Of a DNA stretch of 64,000 nucleotides, positions 45,326 to 57,800 are shown one piece after another. The DNA comes from Symbiodinium kawagutii (taxonomy: Eukaryota; Sar; Dinophyceae; Suessiales; Symbiodiniaceae): NCBI GenBank assembly GCA_009767595.1, contig VSDK01028655.1:177023-241022 (forward strand). The letters are read 5' to 3'. Positions within the stretch are counted from its first letter, which is position 1; each line of letters begins with the position of its first letter. A model generated the notes under the pieces. That model saw only the letters and a list, made by a program, of their open reading frames with translations. It searched no databases and had not been told where the DNA came from. The position numbers and the translations under genes are program-made.

Positions 45326-46609
45326 CTCTGATGGTTCAGTGGGTCTGAATCAAAACCACAATGGTTGGGGACAAATTAGGTTGCGAGTTTGCAAAATTCA
45401 AAGCATGGAAAAATGTGCCACCATTACTTGAAGGCAACATGAACTTGAAAGTCGTGGAACATGGCTCTAGCGTGTTCAAGGGCTGAAAGTTAAAGAGAAA
45501 CCATCAGCTTTCGGAAAAAAAATGACATCTTTGCTTCGACAAGTTGGCCCAACAGTTAAGCTCCAATTGACAACTACAATGAACTTGAATCAACTTGACA
45601 TCAACTTGAAGCAACTTGACATCATTTCTCCTTCCGCTGGCATCCTTTTTTTCCATCGGCTCCTCCATAGCTCCACAGCTCCTGGGATTGGTCGCTGTCG
45701 CGGACTCAGCGGTGACCAGCCCCTCCATGGTTCAGGCTTTCAGGAGATGGCATCTTCCGGACGAGCATGAACCATGTAAGGGCTGGTTGCCGTTGAGGCC
45801 TTTGAGGCGCTTCATCGTTGACCTGCCCGAAAGCTCAGCCTGCAACGTGGCACGCGTTGCAGCACCGCAGACTGCCACATGCCAAAGCTATCGGAAAGTT
45901 TGCGCAGAAGAAAATCCAGAGCAAGCACTGCCGCCGGGAAGCATTCGTTGAGCAGAAAAACATACCAAGGGCGCTGATGATCCTTGTTTGGTCCTTGTGA
46001 TCTACAGCTGCTGATGATGGTCTCGCCCAGCGGTGCAATCGCTTCCTGGTGCATATGGATTGGTTCAGAGTGCGACAGCTTGGCGCATGGCCTGAGATCA
46101 TCAAAACCTCACCATCAACAGCTGATTCCACCATAGGCGCGTGTTAAGGGCTGGTTATCGCGGGTACTGGATCCCGGTATGTCGAAATATTTGCAGATCT
46201 GTGCGGCCTTCCAAGTCAGCCCAGCGCAGTTGCGCCTGGTTTGGCCTTGGCTCAAGTGGATGGGGGCTGCATCGAAGTGGACTCAAGTGGTGCTCGATTT
46301 AATCAGCTGCATTTCGATGCAGCATATGTGTGGCTCAAATGTTCGATTGAAGCAGCTGTATCGGAGACTCTTCAAAATCTCAGGGCTGACCATGAGAGGA
46401 CTTGAGGGTTCTGTGACCACCAGACTCCTCACAGCGGAAGTACCTGAGTCAAGAGGCTGCAACAGGTGAGCCGGTACCGGAAACTTTGGTTGCCACATTT
46501 GCCACTGCTACAAGGACCCTGAGTTGGAGGATCTCAAGTCTGAGGGTAGTTGTAGCTCAAGGCGGTTTGCCGAACCTGCTGAATGTGTTGTTTCTGCGGG
46601 ATGAGCTCG

Positions 46610-46720
46610 ACAAAAAAGTGCAACATGGCCGTACTTCGATCCATGTCAGGGAGAAAAAGGAAAGAGTTTTCACGCTACTGTGATCACGAATTTGCAAGGA
46701 GAGCATATATCCCTTGCTAA
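46610..46720 (+). repeat. Diverged direct repeat, copy B
   Basis: Partner of the 45205 segment. Together the copies bracket 1.3 kb of complex sequence, as long terminal repeats or a segmental duplication might. No reverse transcriptase or integrase motif was seen between them. Confidence 0.6.
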
Positions 46721-47450
46721 TTGGAACATGTCAAGGGCAGTACCCCCAGGCACAAGAATGAAGAATTTCAATGGTAGTAAGTAGTAACCCCCTATTTTTT
46801 TTCCAATCACTGGGGTTGTTCCCCTAACCGTCCCATATCATTTCCCTCGGACTGGAAACCCAGGTTTTCCCCCACCCAGTGGATCGAGTTCGTGTGTTGC
46901 AGATGGGTGCAGCGTTGTGAAGCCACTGCCATTCGCGCACTGCCTGGCCCCAGCTCCGCCAGTGAAAACCAACACCACAACACAGCAGTCAACTGGCGCC
47001 AAGCTTCCAAGGCGGTGCAGCCAACCTTCCAAGGCAACCCGAAGGTCACGGGAACCCAAACTTGTCACAGCAACCAGCCATACCTGGCAACCCTGCGGCG
47101 CCATGGAGGCGAGACTGTCTGGTTGACCGGTGACGTAGGGCATCAGTTTTGGAGCTTGGAACATGGGAGGCGTCCCTACACAACCAATACATCAAAACGG
47201 TTAGTTTTAGTGCACAAGCCATCATGTTAGCCATTCTTTGTCATCGCTAGGTGAAACTACTACATCATGTAACCATTGAATTAGTTAACCACTTTTCAAC
47301 CCTCTTAAGCATCACTAAAGCATCATTTAATTACTATTCACCACCATTGAACTGCTTAGCTGCTTAACCACCCCATTTAACCCCACTACTTCTGCCATCT
47401 GTAAAGCATCATTGACGATAATTCCACTTCATAACTGGTGAACGTGCCCA

Positions 47451-47515
47451 TGGGGATTGTAAGTACCATGGATGGGTTATAGCCTACCATTTATAACTTA
47501 CAATCCCCATGGCTT
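47451..47515. mobile_element. CATGGGGATTGTAAGT inverted-repeat element
   Basis: CCATGGGGATTGTAAGTACC on the left pairs with ATAACTTACAATCCCCATGG on the right, a near-perfect palindrome of about 65 bp. Related ends occur at 6638-6800 and the start of a further copy at about 47540-47600. Confidence 0.75.
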
Positions 47516-48488
47516 ATACACTACGGAAGTGCCATTGGTCGTTAAGTTATAACCTACCATGAATGGGTTATACCATTTACACATGGCTTCTAACTTACAA
47601 CCATCATTTCGCCCCATCAATTCACCCCAATTGCTTTGCTAGCTGCGTCCAGGCCTTACCGGCACCGCCCTCCATCAACCTGCAGCGGGGATAGCTCAGT
47701 GGGTGTGAATCAATGGTTGGTGGCGATTGGTGGGTTTTGATCAGTTACATAATTTGTTTCAATTAATTGATATGTTGCAAATGGTCAATTTGTGGGTTGT
47801 GATTGTAATGATCAATTTGCGGGTTTGAATGGTTGATTAGTGGGTGGTAATGATTCTGAATCCTAGATTAATCATGTTTTGATGCTTGTTAACCCTGGTT
47901 AATGATGTTTACTCAACCAGTCTGCATCGTGGATGGTAGTTGTAGTTGATGAACGACTTTTTGGTGATGATGGGTTGATCAGTGTGAATCAATTAGTTGC
48001 TTAATGGCTGTTGATCAACGGATTTTAATGGTTTTCATCATTCATAATTAGTGATGACTAACATCAGTTTTAGTATGTGTTAATCATGGATGTTAGTGAT
48101 GGCGGATTGTTCGTCAATGGTTAGTGAGGGTTGATGATGATTCACGGGTAATGGTTGTTTAGAACGAGTGTGATTGTGATAGTTAAGTGAGGGTTTTGGT
48201 TGTTAGTGCGGGTTAGGTTTCAATGATCGATATTCAATAGTCAATGGTTAGTGAGTGGTAGTTGACAACTCTGCGGACCATGGGTTTCGCAGTTCCTGCG
48301 TGATGGTCATGGTGGTGTTATCGGGTGTCAGGAATCAATTTTTGAAGACACTCGCTCTGTGGTGAATTGTGCATAGTGGCGGTTGATGTTGATTCTGAGT
48401 GATGGTGAATGATGAAGAATCAATTCGTGATTGTCAATCCCTCAGTGATTGGTGGATGACGATGATCATGACGGTGGCGATTGTGATG

Positions 48489-48489
48489 G

Positions 48490-48534
<45 letters not shown>

Positions 48535-48535
48535 C
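48489..48535 (+). repeat. (GAT)n microsatellite
   Basis: Fourteen or so uninterrupted GAT triplets about 300 bp upstream of the coiled-coil gene start. Confidence 0.95.
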
Positions 48536-48838
48536 TGACGACCGACGCTTTCCCAATCAATTCGTCACTGACCACCAGGAATCATCATTAAAATATCAAA
48601 CTGTTTCCTGCAATTGGAAAACCAATCCCAGAACCCTGCCCACATCAGCCCTGAAACAAATGGGTTTGTCCATGAATGTGGTACCCAATGAGATCCCTGT
48701 TCCACTTTCTACATAAAGGGTCCACCTGTGATACTGCTTGGGAAGATTTACAGGGGGATCCAAGGGAGGTAGGTTTCCCTATCAGAAGCTGATAATTTTC
48801 AAGGATCCAACAGTTGAAATCCTTTCAAATCATCCACC

Positions 48839-51800
48839 ATGGCATCGTCACCTGCACTTTGCACAGAACCCGTGGCGAGGTCCCCCCGAGTCCGAGCGGC
48901 CATGAGAGTCATGGGCATCATTCCGGCGGACTTGGAAAAGAAGGTGGGGCCCAGGGTCAACTGAAGCTGCTGCAACGCGCCCCGGGCGCCTGATGTCATG
49001 CAGCATGTCGATTCTCACCAGTCACTGGGTGGCTGGTTTGTTGGGCACAGCCTAGGACGTCGAAGAGTACGAGGGCAACAAGGCTTGGGTGGTTTGACTG
49101 GTGGTAGGGGCTTGGAGCCATGGTGTCCCCCAAAAAGAGGGGGAGCGGTGACAGGACCAGCAGTGGCCATCAACTGGGAGCAGTAGGGTGTACTGATAGA
49201 TTAATATTGTTAAACCACCAGCAGTTTACCCAGAAATAGTTGGTGATTTGCCATCCAATAAGCTGGGTTTGTTGATATGAACCTGCCATGATTCACTTGC
49301 CCCACTTCAGAGAAACGCCCTGCGACCAGTCCAAACACCTGCTCTTCGAGAAGAAGCGGAGAACGCTGATTGAACAAGTCACTTGGACTCTCAAGGGAAG
49401 TCATGTCCAAAGTCTCTGGAAACTCTCGGTTTCTTGGGAAATCAGTATTATGGCATTCTGGGTGTGTGGTGTTTCAAGAAGCTTGGTGCATCGATCATAT
49501 GGGTGTTCTGGAGTACTGCTCTAAACTCAGTTTGATGGGCATCAATATGACGTGGTGTGGTGTTTCAACAAGCTCTCAACGAAAATGATGATAACGTACT
49601 CTAGGATCCTGAGTGTTTTGGCTCTCCAAAGATCATTGTTGATGGATCTTGAGATTGTCAAGTTCTGAGCACATCCAGATATCATGCATGGATGATGAGT
49701 AGATGTATTTTCATGTGTTTTCTCTTCCAGTCTAAAAAATGATCTCCACTCCCTCAGCCTCAGGTAGCACTTCTGGCTAGCAGAGGACCTCAGGCTGGAG
49801 TCTTATGGGCCTCAGTTGCTTGAAGGAGCGAAAGACAAATCGAAAGATCCTCACATGAGCAGAAGGAATGCCCGATGCCCTGATAAGAGCCATGGTCAAG
49901 ATGCTGGTGATAATTTCATTCTTCCCAAACGAATGGATGGCCAACCCTAAGCGGTTCGAGCAATGAAAAAAGCTGGGTGTATGCGCTGCCAACCAACCGC
50001 AACCCAAGGGATGCAGATCTTGCCGTTGATGCCGTGTTCTGCTCAGGAAAAGGGCGGTCCTGGAGCAGGCTATGCAGTTGGAGGGCACCCCAAGTCAGCA
50101 GATGTGGTGGCTGGTGTGTTGGTGGCTACACTATTACTGTAAGCTGCCTGGAATCGATTTGGGATACAATGGGATACATATACATACAGGATAACCAAGA
50201 GAAACTTAATAGAGTAACCAGAGGTGATGAATTGTGGCTAGATATCTTGTGATAAGTTATGAAGAAGAGTTACAGTATACCGTTATACCTGTATAAGGCT
50301 ATCAAAGTTATGACGGTTTTTGGCAAACTGCACATCCACACAACAGACTCAGTGGATATACACAATGGATCTCGGATGATTTCGGGGGTACACCCGCATG
50401 GGTTAGGAAACGTCAAACTGAACTATGCTCTGATTTGCTTCGCTTGCTTTGCTTCAGCACTTCTGTGATTGCAGGTGATATGAATGCCAATTTCCTGGAA
50501 GAGGCTCGCTCTCAGTTTGTCGTACGAGTCTATCGTTGAATGATGCACTCAACAAGAATGTCGGCTATCTAGTGGTCATGAATACTGATGATCAACAAGT
50601 GTGGCGCCATGGCTGGTGATGAACATTGATGTTTCATACTTTCCCAGCTTTCTTAGTGATGTATAGTGATGATCATTGATGCTTTGTGACTGGTGATCAT
50701 TGCGGCTTGATTGCTGGTTGATTTTGGTGATTAATTGATGGTTCATGGCGGTCAGTTGATGGTTAATCAACCCGGGCTGCATGGTAAGTATAAAGGTTTC
50801 GTGATACTGATTGATCATATTTTCATGAAGGTTTCGTGTTTAATGATGGTTTCATGATACCTTGATTATGGCTTCATGATGGTTTCATGATGGCTTCAAT
50901 TATGGATGAGGGGCATGGTTCATGGCTCGCCATGGCTGACGCTTGAAAGCTGATCCGGGTGCCAGATCTATCGACGGGAGAAGAAGACCATGGAGACCAT
51001 GGCTCGAATGGGCCAGGCAGGGCCTGATGGCAACAGCGGTATCCCGGCTTGGTGGACCCAACCACAGCGGCGCCTGGCGCTTTGCTTCAAAGAAGGCAGC
51101 CCTAGGAACACAGCAAGTTGATTGTTGAAAGGGGCAAAGAAAACAGCCCTAAGAAAACTTCCCCAAAGAAAACATCCCTAAGACTTGCACTTTCACAGTA
51201 TGATTGCAAGAAAGGTCAGGTGCTGAATGCGCCGTCCAAATGTCGCGTTTGAAGTTGTGTTTTGTTGGGCATATCTGCGGTTTTGCAAACTTGTTCCCTG
51301 CGCTCAGAAAGACATCCAGAAGACCGTCATCAAGGACTGTGCAGCTGCTTCATCTCAAATGTCATTACCGTAGATGAGCCAGGTTTTTTGTCCCTCATTG
51401 TGTTTGCAGGAGCTGGAAAGCAGATTAAACTTTGAAAAAGGAAAGAAGAAACAAGAGGCCAAGAGCGGAACTTAAAGCTGCCGGAGTTTCGCCATACTTT
51501 TCCAATCTGATTTTAGTTCAAGCTGGTAGGCTTCAGCCGTAACTCCCTCCATGTTTTCTTAGTCGTTTGACTATGTGGTTTCAGGCCCGGACATTGAAAC
51601 TGTAGCAGTTGGCCAGGAAAACTTGAAGCGAATGCTGCAGTTAAAGAAAGAGCGCGATGATTGGCTTAAGGAGCAGCAGAAGAAGGCCTTGGCTAGCGCA
51701 TTTTCTGCAGGAGAGTGAATATGTTGTCAAGCTAGAAGTAATCACGGGAGGAACAACTCATTCAATACCCATGTTGTGGCTTGCAATGGCTTGCGACATC

Positions 51801-54800
51801 TCGCAGTTGCATTCTTGTCAAGTTTTTTCCAAGTTCACTTCACATAAAAGCCCTTTGATTTTTGCAGCATGAAACTCTGCTGGAAAAAGACTGGTGCAGG
51901 CCGACAAAAAGAGAGAGCAGACGAGAGAGGCAGGTGGCGGCGGCGGTTTTCTTTGCCGGCGGACAGGTTGTGGATCCATAGTTCGAGTACTTCATCCACC
52001 TGTGAGACCACGGCAATAAAAAGCTGGCGGTTTCCCACCCAAAGTCTCCCACCCATAGGATACCAGTTTGGTAGCACGGCCCCCTCCAGGGGTCCCTTAT
52101 GGCGAAGCCTTCCAGCCGTGGGTGACCGAACCAGCGGCTCAGGTGGTGGAACGAAACGACCGGCAGCTGCAAGCGCGGTGCGAAGAGCTCCGGCAACAGC
52201 TGAAAGAGGCGGTGCAACGGTGGCTGCGATGGATCCACGACTGAAGGAAGTGGCCATGGGTCAATATTAACCAGCAACAATGGGGGATAATAGCCATTAA
52301 TAATAGGGAAAACAATGGCTAATGATAGGGGAGCCAGGGGTACAGGGTTTTGACCCACTGCCAAGTGTTGAGCCAATAGGTTGGTGACTGTATAGGAATT
52401 CGTAGGGGATAAACCCCTTGAAAAAATGAGGATTGTGAGGGGATTGTAATGGATTATGATTTATAACTTGAACTAACTGGAATGGATTATAAGTTATAAG
52501 GGGGTTAGTGCATGATTGACAAGGAAAAATAACCAACAAAAATGATTGAGCAACTACTATATGTTGGTTTATTAAAAGGGGGAACGGCCAAAAATGGATG
52601 GCTTACTACTGCAAATGGTTTGAGAAAGGGTGATTTCGGGGTACCCCTATTTTGAGAAACAACCAATAAGCAAGCAGCACAGACTCAACCAATCCTGGTT
52701 TAATCGATGGTTGAAATACAGCGCAGCGTCATAGCCGTGCACAAAGAAGGAGGGCTGAGCAACAGGAAGAACTGGTATGCAACTTACGAAGAGTTTTATC
52801 GGGAGATATCACCAGCCAGCAAAACAATGATGGTGTTTAGTCATTTCATGAAGTCTGAATGGAATTCACAGTGAGTATACAAGACTTATGATGGGTGGCA
52901 AATGTCAAATCTTGGGATTCTTCACCGATGGGATTGCTTATTGTCCATGCAGCCGCTCCATAGACCAGCCGTTGGCAGTGCCACTGCGCAGACAGAGCCG
53001 CAGCCGGCTGACGGGGTCCCACATGGCTAGGTGAACAACAGCGGCTGGGTGTTTTTCGTTCATTTGCAGGATGTGAATGAAAATAGACTTTTGGGTACAG
53101 GATAGTCATACTAACCCAACCCTATGTTGAATTTTCAGGGGCGAAGCATTGATGAACGGATCGATACGCATCAAATGATTGGCTCCTTGGCATTGATCAT
53201 GGCCATGGCCGACAAAAAGCCATACAACTTGACATCCCAAAAACCACTGCGTTCAAATCAAGTTGCATCGCTTCCCCATCATTTCAGGGGTTGGTGGCAG
53301 CTGTAACTTGGATGATCATCTTCCAAGGCTAGTAACTGGTGAACGTAACCATATGTTACCAAGCATGGATACTAACCATGGTTCCTGACCATGCTTAGTA
53401 CCCATAGGAACCCACCTATCACTGATATCCCCCAAAAAGGGTAGTTCCAATCTTCACGGGTTTGGCCCACGTCCAAGCACCGGGCCTGCCGTGAGACCGA
53501 CCTACCGGTGGAGGCCGATGACCGCGTGGCCAAGTGCATCGCGGACATCCGGCAGGCGCACGACGACCAGATCGAAGGCAACCAGGCGCGGCCCGGGACC
53601 ATGGCGTGGGCCGTGGTAGATCGACATGGGGCCCTGGCCCCGGTTCAAGCAGCGGCCCGATTCGTGGGTTAGGGATCACGTTTGGGTAGCAGTTGTGGTG
53701 GGATATGGTATCTACTATAGGTAAATTTGTCCGAATGAAAGCATGTTGTAACTTGGGGGCCTTTCGTTGTAGATCTATGGAAGGTGCAACTGGAAGGTTT
53801 CCATGCCTAAGATTGAGCAGCTAGGGCATCTCAACTCGTGTGAAAAGGTTCATGATTTTTGGGGTTGGTGAGAGCATCTTCGGAGATGCTGTCACTGGTA
53901 GCGATGGAGCGGCACCACATTTGGTACTTCGGCATCAATTTGCAGCAGGGTTGTCGGCAACAGATCAGCTAGATCCATGGCCAGTGCTTAGGGTGCGGGG
54001 AAGTTTCTTTGAGAAGCTCATAATACGGGTGAGCGGTGACCTGACCAATGGGTCCACTTTTGAATGTGTGGGAATTGGTTGATTCCTCAATGATCCCATC
54101 TCCTTGTCGGAAGGTGAGAGGGATAGAAGCTCGGAAGCAAAAGGCGGGGCGAGCACCAGCAGGTCCAGCAGCCACAGGAGCAGCTACTGCATGGTTGAAT
54201 CAATTGACATTTCCGGAAAATATATGAAAATATGGTTTATCTCCAAGGCGTAACCAGGTATAGGACAATCCCCAAGCCCTTGACCACAGCAGCAATGGCA
54301 ACCGAGTGAGTGGGTTGAACAGTTTCGGTTGGCCAACTGGTTTTTTTTTACCCAGTTGGCAGGGCATAGCAGGACACTAGCTAGGACCTACAGCGTTTTG
54401 AACCTAAGCTTGGTGTAGGGGGCTATAGAGGATGTCATAGCACTTGAAGGCTGATCTATAGGAACTATCAACCATCAACCCTCAACTTGAGATTTGATGG
54501 AAAGATGGGGGATATCACAAGGTGGCCTCCGGCAGCTATAAGTAAGTTGGTAAATCAGCCAATGAACTATAGTGATCTGTACCGTATTTGGGAGTTACCC
54601 TAGCTATAAACCAACAACTATAGCTGGTGAAATAGGGCCCACCTTGGAACAAGCATCAACAAATACGGGCCCCACCTGGACACACGACATCTCCAACGCT
54701 TGTTGACCTCCTGACACCCTGAAGGCGAACTTCGAGCAAATGTTGGTACAGAAACGTGAGGAGCCGATGGCATGCCCCAAGTGAGCCTTTGGCGTGTCCC

Positions 54801-57800
54801 ATGTTTGGCTGAGAAGCCTATGGCTGGGGCCCAGATAGATGGAACCGGATGAAGAACTGATGGACCTGTGAATGTACAGATCCATTCCATTTATAGCTGG
54901 GAATGTTGGGGCAAATGTATCCGAAGCCACCAAGGAGGATGACATTTGGCAGCCACACGGTTCACTTGCGTTGGGAAAGGCCATGGAACCTGGGAGTTTC
55001 TTGCACCGCCCGTGCAGGACATGCATGACGCCATCGAGGAGAAGCATGCCCGAAAAAGAGAACTGCCAGACACTCAAGGGTCGTGTTTCTTTCGCCCTTG
55101 CGAGCATCATGGCTATCCCCTGGTACAGTAAACCATCTCCCTGGTTGCATGGAAAATCCACCATAGAAATAGATCGTTTGACTGTTGAACATGATGATTT
55201 CTGGCTTGCAGGGGAGCGTTTAGCAGAGATAAGCATCATCAACCATCATGAGTCAACTAAAGATCATTTATGGATGTTTATAGGACGTTGTCACCCTCCA
55301 TCATCAACCACCAACCCATCATCATGTCCCCATGGCTGAGTAGCACAGTGACGGTGCCTCAAGCCTTGGTTTAATGGTTGTTGCTCCAACATGTTTTTCT
55401 GCCTGGGACTTTGGTCCTGGCCGACCAGTTCTTCGGAGGTCGCTACTTCAAGGATTAAGGAACTTGGACTGGAGATTCTCCATAGATTCTGGATGGCTTA
55501 TACCCACTAACTTAGGTTTTTAGTGTTTTTTCCATTAGGCTTGACCATATAACCACTAAAAATATATATGTTTAGCAAGGGATCTAGTTCAGCCACCAAG
55601 GATTGATGCCCCTGAAAGCCTCACCACAGCAACCAACTACTGAACCCGATCACAGCGCTCCCGATGCTCCAAGGCTGGCTGATCTCCTTTCTCAGAGGCT
55701 CCCGCCGTCAGGATGCTGCGGGGCCGTGCCAAGCTGCTTCCAGGGTGGAGCTTCCATGATACCACCGGCTGTGTCCATAGTGAGTTTGGTTTACCCCAGT
55801 GTTTCGTTGCCCAAAAATGGTGCCTTTTGTTGGAACATGGCACTATGGCACTATCTGTTGGAAAGGGGTTGCTGGTACCTTTGATTTGGATACACTGGAG
55901 GGAGCCAAAGGAAATAGAGACGGACCCATCTCGGGGGAGCTTCAGTGGCTGGGAACTGGGAGATGTGGTCAACCCTTGGCTTCGGTGGGATCCTTCGTCG
56001 ATGTCAAATTGCTGGGTGGGTTCAATTTCCAACATTTTTTCATGTTCAACATCTGGGGAGTTGGCAAACATTTGGGTCAATGGTGCACCGGTGAATTGGT
56101 GGTGAGTTGGTAACAATGCCCATATTTTGGGGGGCTATTCAGAAATTCATGGTTGATTACTGCGCGATAAATTGGTGGTCGATGATATTTACTTGGTGTT
56201 CATTTATAACCATAGTGAATTGGTATTACTATATGATATTTGGCATTTATTGGTTAACCTTAGCTAATTTTCAATGATATATTAATGTTGATTTTATAGT
56301 TAATTGGTGGTGATTATGGTCCATTCATGGTCCATGGTTGCTAACCACGGAGCCAAGCACCGACCTGTTTGGCCAGCGCGGCTCCCTGACTGTGCGGCTC
56401 GCTTCAGGGTCTCCAACAAAGAGAAGCTTCAGCAAGAGCAGTTTGAGCGCCAACAGAGGGCCGCTTGGAAGCTGGAAACGCTGCACTGGGCGGCTGTGGT
56501 GGAGTCCACTCGGAAACGCAGCCAGTTGTGTGTGTGTGCGTGTGGGAATCATTGTCAGTTAATCATGATGGTGCTAACGTGATACTTATTTATTAACCGT
56601 TGTTAACCATCAGTAATCATCAGTAACCTTTTATTCTCAACCATAGGTATCTATTAACCATGCATTTATTAGCCATTCTTAACCATTCTTAAGCATTCTT
56701 TCTTAATTAACCATCAGTGACCATCAGTTACCACACTCCAAAACTGTGTGATGTGCTTGATGGCCAACAGTTTGGTCGTTCAGTTGTGGCGAGGTGGCAG
56801 AATACCTGGCCAATCACCAGGCCGGAACCTGCTGGTAGTGATGGTAACCGATCCTTAAGAGGATGATCATAGGAATAGTGATGCCTGAGTGGTGGTTCAT
56901 CAAGGGTCCTGAGGTTTAATGTCTCAGCTTAGAAGTCATACTCAATGATTACTTGTCATCATTACTTGTATAAGTCACCAATCATCTCTGGTCTTATAAG
57001 GGTAATCATGTTTAATGACGCTTGAAAGTGGATAACTATGAGGCTGAAAATAGATATGACATGGTATAAGCATACTAGTTGGTGGCTTGAACCTGTTGTT
57101 GGGAAATCCTGGCCATCCCCTGCTTAAGGAGTTGACCTGTGGACAAGCTGTCGCTGAAGACTCCCATTGCTAGATGTACTACCGGATATATGGCACCTTT
57201 GCAGCCGCTGCAGCTCCCTATGCTTGTCTCAAGCTGGTTGGCTGGCACTGATACACCTGAGAGTCACCACGTGATTGGAATAGGGTTTGCCTCATGCAGT
57301 GGGCTATGACGTCTCGGTTTCCCCATACCTTTTGCTGAGGTGTAACATGGGCCCCTGGAGGGGTCAACATGTGGGGCCGAGTTTCCGCTAGGCGGACATC
57401 GAAGAGAAATACGACCTATCCAAGCTGAAACACAAGAAGGTGCCAAGTTTGTGCCAAGTTCATCGGTGGCTCCACCGTGATGCGGTGGAGCAACGGTCGA
57501 TCTGTGGGCTGCTCCAGTGATACTACGGGTCGATATTTTGGTTAATGATCAATCATCATCATTGATCAATCTTGGATCCATCACCCATGTTTTCCTTAGC
57601 TTGGAGATGAATGTTGTTACCACCATGGACTCTAACGGAATCTAACGGATGGGTACTGGGAAACTGGTTCTGTTGTTGTTGGTTTCCAGGAGATGCCCTG
57701 GCACCCCTGGCGCTCACGGCCTCCCAACTGGTCCCCTGCCTCCACAGCACCACGGCACTGGCGCTTCAGCGCGACCTGACGTCAGGCCCAGGACACTCGT

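Larger units (their letters stand above)
44346..48838. other. Stretch without a rebuilt gene; complex non-repetitive sequence 44.4-47.2 kb
   Basis: 44400-47230 largely lacks the TTAACC-type filler and carries several open frames: 45616-45951 +; 46179-46469 + with SKYLQICAAFQVSPAQLRLV; 46892-47230 + and 46838-47164 -. No family motif or splice chain was found. Two diverged copies of a segment of about 110 bp lie at 45205-45325 and 46620-46710. 47240-47640 and 47700-48480 return to simple repeat. It may be an unrecognised gene or an old transposon. Confidence 0.4.

Noticed and set aside
46838..47230. Overlapping long ORFs on both strands
   Set aside because: Open in several frames on both strands with no motif or splice partner; not called as a gene.
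47688..47712. tRNA-like start GGGGATAGCTCAGTGG
   Set aside because: An A-box-like match only; no anticodon arm, B box or closing acceptor stem could be found downstream.
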